Shown in pieces: positions 44,991 to 54,067 of a stretch of 64,000 nt of DNA. Made by a program: the position numbers and the translations under genes. The stretch's first letter is position 1; each line of letters opens with the position of its first letter. The stretch covers positions 39,628 to 103,627 of the forward strand of contig NZ_LR027862.1 of assembly GCF_900607235.1 (NCBI RefSeq), read 5' to 3'. The stretch is from Olivibacter jilunii (GTDB lineage: Bacteria; Bacteroidota; Bacteroidia; Sphingobacteriales; Sphingobacteriaceae). The notes under the pieces are model-generated. The model did no database searches and had not been told where the DNA came from. It saw only the letters and a list, made by a program, of their open reading frames with translations.

Positions 44991-45512
44991 ATGATCACAA
45001 TTATAGCCGGCACCAATCGCAAAGACAGCTACTCGCTAAAAGTAGCGAACTATTACTACAGACAACTTGGCAAAAAAGGTTATGGGTCCGAGATCATGTC
45101 ACTCGAATCACTGCCGGATAATTTTATTGTTAGTGATCTTTACGGGGCGAGAAGTGACGCATTTCAACCCATACAAGACAGGATCAGCGCCACAACAAAA
45201 TTTATTTTTGTTATTCCGGAATACAACGGGAGCTTTCCAGGTGTCTTGAAAACTTTTATCGACAGTTGTTTATTTCCGGACAGCTTCGTTGGAAAGAAGG
45301 CAGCACTGGTAGGAATCAGCTCCGGCAGATATGGCAATATCCGTGGGATCGAGCACTTCACGGGTGTTTGTCATTACCTTAATCTTCATACACTTCCTTT
45401 ACGCATTCACATCCCCTATATCAAGCAAGAGCTGAATGAAGAAATGGATTTTTTTAAAGAAGATACACTTCACTTCACGAATCAGCAAATTACGGAATTT
45501 ATAGCGTTTTAA
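44991..45512 (+). CDS. NADPH-dependent FMN reductase-family protein
   Basis: A 173-residue flavodoxin-like reductase of the NADPH-dependent FMN reductase family. It starts MITIIAGTNRKDSYSLKVANYYYRQL (phosphate-binding loop for FMN), followed by KFIFVIPEYNGSFPGVLKTFIDS (the PEYNGS motif of the family) and KKAALVGISSGRYGNIRGIEHF. It is cytosolic and probably reduces flavins or quinones using NAD(P)H. It converges on the DeoR-type regulator gene with three bases between their ends; no functional link to neighbours is evident. Confidence 0.88.
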   Translation: MITIIAGTNRKDSYSLKVANYYYRQLGKKGYGSEIMSLESLPDNFIVSDLYGARSDAFQPIQDRISATTKFIFVIPEYNGSFPGVLKTFIDSCLFPDSFVGKKAALVGISSGRYGNIRGIEHFTGVCHYLNLHTLPLRIHIPYIKQELNEEMDFFKEDTLHFTNQQITEFIAF

Positions 45513-45515
45513 TAT

Positions 45516-46289
45516 TTACGACGCAATCACCACTTTAATTCCCTTTTTTTCCAAGAGTTTAACCATGCTCGACGGAATCCCCTCATCGGTGACGATGTAA
45601 GCGATATCACTGAGTTCGCAAATCTTACCAATCCCTCTTTTTCCAAATTTTGTACTATCGGCCAAAACTGCCACCTGCTGGGCCGCACGTATCATTTTTT
45701 GGTTCAGGCCCGTTTCCGCCAAGTTACTAATGGATAAACCGAAATCTATATCGATTCCGTCAACCCCCAGGAATAACATACCACAAGAAATCGTTTCCAA
45801 TATATATTCCGCATGCGCCCCGGCAACAGAAGAAGAACTTGGCCTCACCAAGCCACCCAATTGAAGGACCTCAATATTATTTCTTCCACTTAATTCGAAG
45901 GCCACTTTAATCGCAGGTGTTATAACCGTAATCGGATGGTTTGGCTGCAATGCCTTTGCTAATTCGAACACGGTTGTACCCGATCCGATCATGATGGAAT
46001 CATTTTGTCCAATCAACGATAAAGATGCTTTCGCAATCTTTTGCTTTTTATCCGGATTAATCAACGCCTTCTCCACAATTGGACGATCATTCGCATACGG
46101 ATTGGTTAATGAAGCCCCTCCTCGAGTACAAAACAACAAGTTCTTATCCTCCAAAAATTTCAAATCTTTTCTTATCGTAACCCCCGAAACTTTTGTCATC
46201 TCTACCAATTCCGGAATGGTTGCGCTTCCATTTGCTTTGATCAGCTTGATGATTGCCTCATGTCTTTTGGTAATATTCCTCATAATCAC
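45516..46289 (-). CDS. DeoR-family transcriptional repressor
   Basis: A 257-residue DeoR-type regulator. The N-terminal winged helix (about 8-60) reads HEAIIKLIKANGSATIPELVEMTKVSGVTIRKDLKFLEDKNLL. The C-terminal sugar-phosphate sensor domain contains IMIGSGTTVFELAKAL, LGGLVRPSSSSVAGAHAE, FLGVDGID and VAVLADSTKFGKRGI. Members bind phosphorylated sugars. It is divergent from the SusC-led carbohydrate operon at 46651, making it the likely local regulator. An 18-bp motif repeated 41 bp apart in the shared promoter region (46350, 46391) and again before the MFS gene (51734) could be its binding site. Confidence 0.9.
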   Translation of the reverse strand: MIMRNITKRHEAIIKLIKANGSATIPELVEMTKVSGVTIRKDLKFLEDKNLLFCTRGGASLTNPYANDRPIVEKALINPDKKQKIAKASLSLIGQNDSIMIGSGTTVFELAKALQPNHPITVITPAIKVAFELSGRNNIEVLQLGGLVRPSSSSVAGAHAEYILETISCGMLFLGVDGIDIDFGLSISNLAETGLNQKMIRAAQQVAVLADSTKFGKRGIGKICELSDIAYIVTDEGIPSSMVKLLEKKGIKVVIAS

Positions 46290-46349
46290 GGATTCTACTG
46301 CAATAGTACTTATTATTTCTTAAATATCATACCACACCAAATATGTTTC

Positions 46350-46408
46350 ATTTTGTTATTTTTTATTTATTAAAACTTTTTAAAACATTTATTTTGTTAT
46401 TTTTTATT
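46350..46408. promoter_or_regulatory. Two direct repeats, candidate DeoR operators
   Basis: ATTTTGTTATTTTTTATT occurs at 46350-46367 and again at 46391-46408, 41 bp apart (about four helical turns), in the spacer between the divergent DeoR and SusC genes. A copy with one mismatch lies at 51734-51751 before the MFS gene. DeoR-family proteins often bind repeated AT-rich sites, so the role is plausible. AT-richness means chance is not excluded. Confidence 0.5.
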
Positions 46409-46650
46409 AAATATTCTATCTTAGAGGCTTTAAAACCAGTTAGTAACCGAAATACAGCCTACCAGCGGGTAGTTAAATATCAAGTAAAAGCGTCAATCCA
46501 TTTTGAATTTTGAAGTACAAACCCTTGCACAATAGCTATAAAAGGATTTAATAACCTGTACTTAACAAAGCTTTAACATTCAAAAGGGAATTTTGGCAAC
46601 GTTATAAAATATTTATAAACAAAAATCAACAATCAATAAAACTAAAAAAA

Positions 46651-49600
46651 ATGAAAAGAAAGATTTACCTAAGCCTTTTCTACTGCCTCTGTTGCATTTT
46701 TCTAGCCAATGGACAAGAGCTAAAAACGCTTCATGGAAAAGTCGTGACAGACAGTGGAGAAAGCTTACCCGGTGTTTCAGTTACCGTTATCGGGACAGAT
46801 AAACGCATTGGAACAACTACTAATGAGCAAGGGATCTACCGTTTATCAATTCCAGATGATGCTACGCTCTCATTCTCTGCTATCGGTTACATCACACAAC
46901 AGCTGAACCCACAAGGCGCAAGCCAACTGGATGTCGTCATGAAAATCGGGCAGGCCGATCTGGAAGAAGTGGTAGTGGTTGGTTATGGCACACAAAAGAA
47001 AGCAAATTTAACCGGCGCTGTTGATCAAGTCGGAAAAGAGGTTTTTGAAAATCGCCCCCTCGCAAGCACTACTCGGGGGCTCCAAGGGGTTATACCAAAC
47101 CTGAACATTAAAATGACCGATGGAAAACCTACGCGTGGCGCTACCTTTAATGTTCGCGGAACGACCTCCATTGGTGCCGGAGGATCGGCGCTGGTACTTA
47201 TAGATGGTGTACCGGGCAATGCCGATCTCTTGAATCCCAATGATATTGAAAGCGTCACTGTTTTAAAAGACGCGGCATCCGCAGCCATCTACGGTGCCCG
47301 CGGTAGCTTCGGGGTCGTATTAATAACAACGAAAACACCCAGTAAAGAACGATCGGTTATTAACTATTCATCCGGCTATTCCAGAAATGATCATACCATA
47401 CGCCCGGATCTGGTAACGGAAGGATATCCGTGGGCAAAAACGTTCAATGAGGCTTTTAGTTCGTGGAACGACTACAATGCAGACCCGCAAAAAGCTAATA
47501 GTGTATTTCCTTGGTCGCAAGAATACCTGGAAGAATTGCGTAAGCGGCATGAGGCCGGCAACACCCCTTCTACCGATATTGATCCGGCTACCGGAAGATA
47601 CGTTTATTATGGAAGCACAGATTGGTTGAAAGAATTGTATGCTGACCACACGCCCTCAATGGAGCAGCAATTAAGCTTCTCCGGCAGTGGTGAAAAGACA
47701 TCATTCTATCTCTCAGGTCGCTACAATAACCAAGGCGGGATTTTTCGTTATAATCCCGATAAATACAACCAATATAATTTACGCGCTAAAGGAAGCATAC
47801 AGGTGAAAGAATGGCTGCGTGTGGAAAACGACATTACCTATAACGAAAGAGCCTATTTTACACCCATACTGAATCATCCAAGCAATACCCCGGTATGGCG
47901 ACGTATTTCGGATGAAGCTTTTCCGGTAGCCATGTTGCGTAATCCGGATGGAACGCTCACGGAAAATGCTTCCATTGTTTTCGGCAGCTTTATTTCCGGT
48001 AATAATCATTGGGATGAATCCCGTAGACAAACCCGCAATACCTCCCGGATTTTTACCAATTTTTTCGACAATAAGCTAAAAATCAACGGCGACTTCACCT
48101 TTGAAAAAACCGCTTTCAATCGCACGCGCCTGTACACGCCTGTCCCGTATAGCAATGCACCCGGTGTTACGCTCGAGCGAGGGATCAGCAAAATGAACGA
48201 GCTTATTGACAACACAACCTATCTAGCGCTCAATGCCTATGGTCAATACACACAAGACTTCGGAAAAAACCATATCAACGCCGTACTTGGCTATAATTAC
48301 GAGCGATCAAAATTGTCGAGCCGTTATATGGAACGTGATAATTTGATCAATCCTTCGCTTCCTGATTTCTCTTTAATTGATGGACAAAATTTTCTCTTAA
48401 CAGGTGGAGGAAACGAATGGCTGACTGCCGGAGGTTTCTATCGGATTAGTTATGATTACGACGGTAAATATTTACTCGAAACGAACGGTCGCTATGATGG
48501 ATCGTCTAAATTTCCGCGCGGACAGCAATGGGGTTTCTTCCCGTCCATTTCAGGCGGTTGGCGCGTTTCTGAAGAAAACTTCTGGAAAAACGGTCTAAAA
48601 GAGGCGATTGGCGAATTTAAACTGAGAGCCTCCTACGGCAGCTTAGGTAATGGCAATATTGACCCTTACCAATTCCTGGAGATAATGGACGTCAGCCGAT
48701 CTGGTCTTATCTTGGGAGGTATTCGGCCGAATTACACGTCTAACCCCGGCGTAATACCAAACGGGCTAACCTGGGAAAAAGCAACCACTATTAATTTGGG
48801 GACCGACTTGTCCTTCATTAAAAACAGGCTGAATGCTACGTTCGACTGGTATACCCGGAAAACAACCGATATGTTTACGGTTGGACTTCCCTTACCAAGT
48901 ATTTTTGGAACAGATGTCCCCGAAGGAAACTACGCTGATTTGAAAACAATCGGTTGGGAATTAAGTCTTAACTGGCGCGACCAGATCAAAACGTCGAAGC
49001 CAATCAATTACGACCTACGGTTTACGCTGGCGGACAGCAGGGCTTTCATCACACGCTTCAACAATCCACTCGGATTGATTACGACCTATTACGAAGGACA
49101 ACGCGTGGGAGACATTTGGGGCTTTGTTAATGACGGTTTCTTCCAAAGTCAGCAAGAAATCGATAATTACGCAATCGACCAGTCGTTTATACGAGTGTCA
49201 GCCGCTAACAAAATCCTACCGGGCGATATTAAATTTAAAGATATAAACGGCGATGGAAAAATTGACCAAGGAACCAATACCTTAGGCGATCCCGGCGACC
49301 AAGTGATTATCGGCAATACGGAGCCTCGCTTTCAATTTGGTTTTAATGCTAATTTTAGCTGGAACAATTTCTTCTTAACCAGCTTCTTTCAAGGGGTTGG
49401 GAAGCGTGAATTTATGCCTGGTGCAGACAACGCGCTCTTCTGGGGACCTTACAATCGTCCGTACAGCTGGCATCCAACTTATGTTGTGAATAACATGTGG
49501 TCAGAAGAAAATCCCGATGCATATTTCCCTCGCCCACGCGGCTATACGGCACTTAATTCGCGCGGCGAACTAACGTTTAATCAGACCCGTTACCTTCAAA

Positions 49601-49863
49601 ATGCCGCCTATATACGCCTGAAAAGTATTTCGATCGGCTACAATTTGCCGAAGTCGTGGTTAGGTAAGCTCAACATCGAAAACCTGAGCGTCTACTTCAC
49701 CGGCCAAAACCTCTGGACCTGGTCGCCCATGTTCAAACACAATCCCAACATGGATCCGGAAAATATAGAACGTGCCGATCCGGAGCTGAATCCAAATGCA
49801 GGACAGGGCATGGCTTATCCGATGCTCAAAACCTATACACTGGGAATCAACGTAACACTCTAA
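46651..49863 (+). CDS. SusC/RagA-type TonB-dependent transporter (polyol/sugar operon)
   Basis: A 1070-residue SusC-family outer-membrane protein. It has a signal peptide ending LANGQ (22), a carboxypeptidase-regulatory-like domain (about 26-100, LHGKVVTDSGESLPGVSVTVIG), linker DLEEVVVVGYGTQKKANLTG (103-122), a plug domain with GARGSFGVVLITTK, then a barrel ending YTLGINVTL. A KFKDINGDGKIDQ calcium-loop-like stretch lies in the late barrel, common in SusC. It starts an operon with SusD, permease, dehydrogenase, kinases, phosphatase and phosphodiesterase. Its ligand is probably a phosphodiester-linked polyol or sugar, judged from neighbours only. Confidence 0.95.
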   Translation: MKRKIYLSLFYCLCCIFLANGQELKTLHGKVVTDSGESLPGVSVTVIGTDKRIGTTTNEQGIYRLSIPDDATLSFSAIGYITQQLNPQGASQLDVVMKIGQADLEEVVVVGYGTQKKANLTGAVDQVGKEVFENRPLASTTRGLQGVIPNLNIKMTDGKPTRGATFNVRGTTSIGAGGSALVLIDGVPGNADLLNPNDIESVTVLKDAASAAIYGARGSFGVVLITTKTPSKERSVINYSSGYSRNDHTIRPDLVTEGYPWAKTFNEAFSSWNDYNADPQKANSVFPWSQEYLEELRKRHEAGNTPSTDIDPATGRYVYYGSTDWLKELYADHTPSMEQQLSFSGSGEKTSFYLSGRYNNQGGIFRYNPDKYNQYNLRAKGSIQVKEWLRVENDITYNERAYFTPILNHPSNTPVWRRISDEAFPVAMLRNPDGTLTENASIVFGSFISGNNHWDESRRQTRNTSRIFTNFFDNKLKINGDFTFEKTAFNRTRLYTPVPYSNAPGVTLERGISKMNELIDNTTYLALNAYGQYTQDFGKNHINAVLGYNYERSKLSSRYMERDNLINPSLPDFSLIDGQNFLLTGGGNEWLTAGGFYRISYDYDGKYLLETNGRYDGSSKFPRGQQWGFFPSISGGWRVSEENFWKNGLKEAIGEFKLRASYGSLGNGNIDPYQFLEIMDVSRSGLILGGIRPNYTSNPGVIPNGLTWEKATTINLGTDLSFIKNRLNATFDWYTRKTTDMFTVGLPLPSIFGTDVPEGNYADLKTIGWELSLNWRDQIKTSKPINYDLRFTLADSRAFITRFNNPLGLITTYYEGQRVGDIWGFVNDGFFQSQQEIDNYAIDQSFIRVSAANKILPGDIKFKDINGDGKIDQGTNTLGDPGDQVIIGNTEPRFQFGFNANFSWNNFFLTSFFQGVGKREFMPGADNALFWGPYNRPYSWHPTYVVNNMWSEENPDAYFPRPRGYTALNSRGELTFNQTRYLQNAAYIRLKSISIGYNLPKSWLGKLNIENLSVYFTGQNLWTWSPMFKHNPNMDPENIERADPELNPNAGQGMAYPMLKTYTLGINVTL

Positions 49864-49902
49864 TAAGAATCTATTCAAAATGCCTTTTAAAACAAGCAAA
49901 AA

Positions 49903-51666
49903 ATGAATAAAAGAAAATATAGGATGAAAAAGATATTTTTTATTGCTACACTCGCTTTGTTAACTGCTTGCGAAAAATCCTTCGAGCAGTATCCACCGGA
50001 CAAGCTTTCACCCGAAAATGCATTCAATACCGAAAAGGATCTGCAATTATATGCGAATTCTTTCTACAACAATTTGCCTAGCGCCAATGATATCGTCAGA
50101 GGTGACCAAACAAGTGATTTCCTCGTAGGCTCCACGATCGACAATTATTTATCGGGTAGTTATTCGGCCGCACAAGCCGGTGGATGGACCTGGGGGCCGC
50201 TTCGAAATATCAACTACTTCCTCGAGCAAATGGTAAGAGCACAAATAAGCGACGAATCACGTAAGCATTTTGAGGGGTTAGCCCGTTTCTTCCGTGCCTA
50301 TTTCTACTTTAATAAAGTAAAACAATTCGGCAACGTTCCCTGGCAAGAAAAAACACTCACGATTGATGATCCCGATTTATACAAACCGCAGGACTCACGT
50401 GCGTATGTAATGGAAAAAGTTCTAGCAGATCTTAATTTTGCCTGCGAGAACATTTCACCGGCCATTGATCCCACGTCTTCCCAAATCAGCAGACCGGTAG
50501 CCTTGGCCTTCAAATCCAGAATCTGTCTTTTCGAAGGCACTTATCGCAAGTATCATGAAGAACTCAATCTTCAAGCCACGGCAAACACTTGGCTGCAAGA
50601 AGCCGCTGATGCAGCCAAGCAAGTAATTGACGGCGGCCAATACCGTTTGAACATAGAATCGGACCCGACGACGAGCTTCCGAAACCTATTTATCAATGAG
50701 CAACCAAAAACCAACGAAATCATGTTGGCAGCAATCAACAACGCCTCCTTGCGCGTACTGAACGATGCCAATTGGTACTGGACAAGTGCAACCTACGGTC
50801 GGCGGCTCAGTTTCACGAAAACATTCGTTAATACATTCTTAAATCGCGATGGCAGTCGATTTACCGATCAGGCGAACTACAATCAGATCCCTTTCTGGGA
50901 GGAAGTAAAAAACAGAGATCTCCGCCTACAACAGTGCATTCGCATGGGCAGCTATCAACGGGAGGGCCAGCCGGCACCGCCCGACTTCACTTATACCTAC
51001 ACCGGCTACATGCCCTACAAATTTACGCTCGATTCGAAAGCAACCGATGGACGTGCCGAAAACAACAACTCACTTCCCTTGATGCGCTATGCGGAAGTGT
51101 TACTGAACTATGCCGAAGCAATGGCCGAGCTGAACCGTTTCACAGAGGCGGAATGGAACTTAACCATCAAACTGCTTCGCGAACGTGCCGGTTTAAGCAA
51201 CACGGCAATGCCTTTAACAGCCGACACTTATCTGGAACAGGAATACTTTGCCGATCAAAACCTCAGCGCTGCGCTGCTTGAAATACGCAGAGAACGTGCT
51301 ATTGAACTAGCCATGGAAGGCTTTCGATATGATGATCTCATGCGCTGGAAGTTGGCTAATTTGTTACTTAAGCCTTATACCGGACTTTATGTTCCTGCAA
51401 TGAATACACCGTATGATCTCAATGAAGATGGTAAAAACGATGTCTCCTTTGTAACCGCTGTACCCTCCAATCCGCAAAAGGGTATTGTGTATTTTGTCAT
51501 TAACGGCACGCAACATTATTTGACAAATCAAACAAGCGGAAATATTGTCGCACAAAACAATTTACGACGGATATTTGACGATTTCATGTATTTAAGACCT
51601 ATTCCTATCGAGGAAATAACCCTCAATCCCAATCTAAAACAGAACGCCGGGTGGGAGTCGAGATAA
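49903..51666 (+). CDS. SusD/RagB-family lipoprotein (polyol/sugar operon)
   Basis: A 587-residue SusD-type surface lipoprotein. The lipobox LLTAC (Cys 23) suggests that MKKIFFIATLALLTAC at 49924 is the likely true start, seven codons inside the open frame. Family segments: CEKSFEQYPPDKLSPENAFNTEKDLQLYANSFYNNLPS, HFEGLARFFRAYFYFNKVKQFGNVPW, LPLMRYAEVLLNYAEAMAELNRF, LLRERAGLSN, IRRERAIELAMEGFRYDDLMRWK and the end LRPIPIEEITLNPNLKQNAGW. It pairs with the SusC gene 39 bases upstream and binds the substrate at the cell surface. Confidence 0.95.
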   Translation: MNKRKYRMKKIFFIATLALLTACEKSFEQYPPDKLSPENAFNTEKDLQLYANSFYNNLPSANDIVRGDQTSDFLVGSTIDNYLSGSYSAAQAGGWTWGPLRNINYFLEQMVRAQISDESRKHFEGLARFFRAYFYFNKVKQFGNVPWQEKTLTIDDPDLYKPQDSRAYVMEKVLADLNFACENISPAIDPTSSQISRPVALAFKSRICLFEGTYRKYHEELNLQATANTWLQEAADAAKQVIDGGQYRLNIESDPTTSFRNLFINEQPKTNEIMLAAINNASLRVLNDANWYWTSATYGRRLSFTKTFVNTFLNRDGSRFTDQANYNQIPFWEEVKNRDLRLQQCIRMGSYQREGQPAPPDFTYTYTGYMPYKFTLDSKATDGRAENNNSLPLMRYAEVLLNYAEAMAELNRFTEAEWNLTIKLLRERAGLSNTAMPLTADTYLEQEYFADQNLSAALLEIRRERAIELAMEGFRYDDLMRWKLANLLLKPYTGLYVPAMNTPYDLNEDGKNDVSFVTAVPSNPQKGIVYFVINGTQHYLTNQTSGNIVAQNNLRRIFDDFMYLRPIPIEEITLNPNLKQNAGWESR

Positions 51667-51733
51667 CCGTATGGCCATTGGTGTTGCTCGTGCATACCAA
51701 TGGCTAAACTTTAATTTTATTTATTTATATTTA

Positions 51734-51751
51734 AATTTGTTATTTTTTATT
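51734..51751 (+). promoter_or_regulatory. Third copy of the candidate DeoR motif
   Basis: AATTTGTTATTTTTTATT differs from the two upstream copies (46350, 46391) at one position and lies 48 bases before the MFS start, inside the operon. This suggests an internal regulated promoter. Confidence 0.4.
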
Positions 51752-51798
51752 TCTTTTTGTTTATTTGATGCTAACTAATACCAATATAAACAGGAACT

Positions 51799-53094
51799 AT
51801 GATGTACGAAAATTCCTCCCTACTAACAAAAGTCGGACTTCCAAAAACACTGACTTGGGGATACTTGGGCATATTGATCTTTATGATGGGTGACGGAGTT
51901 GAACAGGGCTGGCTGAGCCCTTACCTGCTTTCACACAATATGCATATTGAACAATCCGCTGCTTTATTTACCGTGTATGGCGTTACGATAGCCATATCGT
52001 CTTGGTTATCGGGGGTATTAGCAGAAACATTCGGCCCACGAAAGTCGATGTTAGCCGGGCTATTATTATACATTATCGGCACCGTTGGTTTTGTGGGCTT
52101 TGGCATGGCGAATTTGAATTACCCCATCATGCTAATAACCTACGCCATCCGTGGATTTGGCTATCCCTTGTTTGCCTATTCATTTTTAGTTTGGATTACT
52201 TACAAAACACCAAAAGCAATGCTTGGAAGAGCCGTTGGATGGTTTTGGTTTGTATTCACCGGCGGCCTAAACGTGCTTGGAGCATATTACTCCAGCTGGG
52301 CGATCGAAAAATTAGGATATCAGAACACCCTTTGGAGTTCAATTTTCTGGGTAGCTTTGGGTGCTCTTTTTGCGCTCGTGTTTAACAAAGAATCTTTTAA
52401 TACCCATCAACCGCAGGGGCAAACGACCAGTAAGAAGGAAGAGCTGTTGAAAGGGTTTACCATTATTAAAGCGGAACCGAAGGTGCTTTTAGGAGGGATT
52501 GTACGGATTATCAATACAACGGCGCAATTTGCATTTCCTGTCTTCTTACCTATCTATATGGCGCAATTTAATATCAGCACCAAAGAATGGTTACAGATAT
52601 GGGGAACTATTTTTACCGCAAACATTGCCTTTAATTTAATTTTTGGTTTTGTGGGCGACCGTCTCGGATGGCGCAACACGATCATCTGGTTCGGAGGCAT
52701 TGGCTGTGGCCTTACCACACTCCTTATCTTTTATATCCCTGCATGGACCCATGGAAGTTATTGGGCAGTTATGTTGGCCGGTGTGCTATGGGGAGCTTTA
52801 TTAGCTGGTTATGTTCCACTTTCTGCGCTCGTTCCTTCACTCGTAGAAAAGGACAAGGGCGCTGCTATGGCAATTCTAAACCTCGGTGCGGGACTTCCTG
52901 TATTTGTCGGCCCTGCCTTAGTGGGTTTATTCATCAGCACAATCGGCAATGCCGGCATCATCTGGATTCTGGCCATATTATATTTTATAAGCGCCTTGCT
53001 AACGCTATTTATAACGCTACCCAAAAACAAAACACAAATAGAAACAAGAAAACTTTACGTAAATGAAAATATTAATAACGGCCCCTTACAATGA
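51799..53094 (+). CDS. MFS transporter, RbtT/DalT/CsbX polyol-permease-like
   Basis: A 431-residue major facilitator with 12 hydrophobic segments. The start TWGYLGILIFMMGDGVEQGWLSPYLLSHNM and the later GWFWFVFTGGLNVLGAYYSSWAIEKLGYQNTLWSSIFWVALGALFAL resemble the RbtT/DalT/CsbX group, which carries ribitol, D-arabitol and related compounds. The intracellular loop motif GFVGDRLGWRNTIIWFGG is seen between halves. It should bring the released polyol or sugar acid across the inner membrane. Its last 32 bases overlap the next gene, so expression is coupled. The substrate is inferred from family and neighbours. Confidence 0.85.
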   Translation: MMYENSSLLTKVGLPKTLTWGYLGILIFMMGDGVEQGWLSPYLLSHNMHIEQSAALFTVYGVTIAISSWLSGVLAETFGPRKSMLAGLLLYIIGTVGFVGFGMANLNYPIMLITYAIRGFGYPLFAYSFLVWITYKTPKAMLGRAVGWFWFVFTGGLNVLGAYYSSWAIEKLGYQNTLWSSIFWVALGALFALVFNKESFNTHQPQGQTTSKKEELLKGFTIIKAEPKVLLGGIVRIINTTAQFAFPVFLPIYMAQFNISTKEWLQIWGTIFTANIAFNLIFGFVGDRLGWRNTIIWFGGIGCGLTTLLIFYIPAWTHGSYWAVMLAGVLWGALLAGYVPLSALVPSLVEKDKGAAMAILNLGAGLPVFVGPALVGLFISTIGNAGIIWILAILYFISALLTLFITLPKNKTQIETRKLYVNENINNGPLQ

Positions 53095-54049
53095 GAAAGC
53101 TCAAGGCGAACTAAAGGAATTGTTCGGAGAAATTATATACCGCGAGTGGAAAATCAAAGGAAGTGCTTACACAGAAGAAGAACTGATAGCGTTACTTACT
53201 GAGGAACAACCGGATGCGCTCATCACGGAACATGACCAGGTTACCGAGAAGGTCATCGCCACCTTTCCTCATTTAAAATTTATCGGTGTTTGCCGGGGAA
53301 CCCCCTCCAATGTCGCAATAAATAAAGCAACTGAATTAGGCATACCGGTGTTTAATACACCGGCAAGAAATGCACAGGCCGTCGCCGAAATGTTTATAGC
53401 CAACTTGATTACCTTTATGCGTAACACACTGGCCGGTATTAAATGGCTTGAGGCGAAAAAATGGGAGGCCGGTGCTCATGCTTCTTATCTTCAATTCAAG
53501 GGACATGAGCTTGCCGGAAAAAAAGTTGGAATGGTTGGCTTTGGTGCCGTTGGACAAACCATTGCCAATTTACTGCAGCATTTTCCGACCGACATCGTAT
53601 ATTATGATCCCTACTATACTTCCGAAAATGTAAATTTCAAAAAAGTATCTTTAGAGGAGGTCTTCAGCACCGCTGATATTGTAGGAATACATCTACCTGT
53701 TACGGAGCAAACGAAAGGTATGATTAATAAAGATTTAATTAGCAAGATGAAGGCTGATGCTATTTTTGTAAATACCGCCCGTGCAGTGGTCGTAAATCGC
53801 GTGGACTTATTGCAAGCGCTAACGGAAGGAAAAATCGGCGGAGCTATATTGGATGTCTTTGACCATGAACCGCCCGACGAAATGGATTATAAGCTGATTC
53901 ATCACGAACGCGTGCTGGCAACTCCACACATTGCAGGCGCAACATTTGAAGTTGAAGATCACCATGCTGACATTATGAATAATTGCTTAAAGGAATTCTT
54001 CAAAAATGGCAACAAACGTATTAAACAACTTGTCAACAAAGAAATTTAG
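53063..54049 (+). CDS. D-isomer-specific 2-hydroxyacid dehydrogenase
   Basis: A 328-residue NAD-dependent dehydrogenase. The N-terminal catalytic part has KFIGVCRGTPSNVAINKATELGIPVFNTPARNAQAVAEMF. The NAD domain begins AGKKVGMVGFGAVGQTIANLL (GFGAVG at 159-164). VNTARAVVVNRVDLLQAL holds the catalytic Arg region, GGAILDVFDHEPP the Glu, and LATPHIAGATFE the catalytic His. Relatives work on glycerate, lactate, phosphoglycerate or erythronate-like acids. It starts inside the MFS gene and is followed 18 bases later by the first kinase. It probably oxidises or reduces a 2-hydroxy acid produced in the pathway. Confidence 0.92.
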   Translation: MKILITAPYNEKAQGELKELFGEIIYREWKIKGSAYTEEELIALLTEEQPDALITEHDQVTEKVIATFPHLKFIGVCRGTPSNVAINKATELGIPVFNTPARNAQAVAEMFIANLITFMRNTLAGIKWLEAKKWEAGAHASYLQFKGHELAGKKVGMVGFGAVGQTIANLLQHFPTDIVYYDPYYTSENVNFKKVSLEEVFSTADIVGIHLPVTEQTKGMINKDLISKMKADAIFVNTARAVVVNRVDLLQALTEGKIGGAILDVFDHEPPDEMDYKLIHHERVLATPHIAGATFEVEDHHADIMNNCLKEFFKNGNKRIKQLVNKEI

Positions 54050-54067
54050 CGCCTTAAGCTGTAAATT

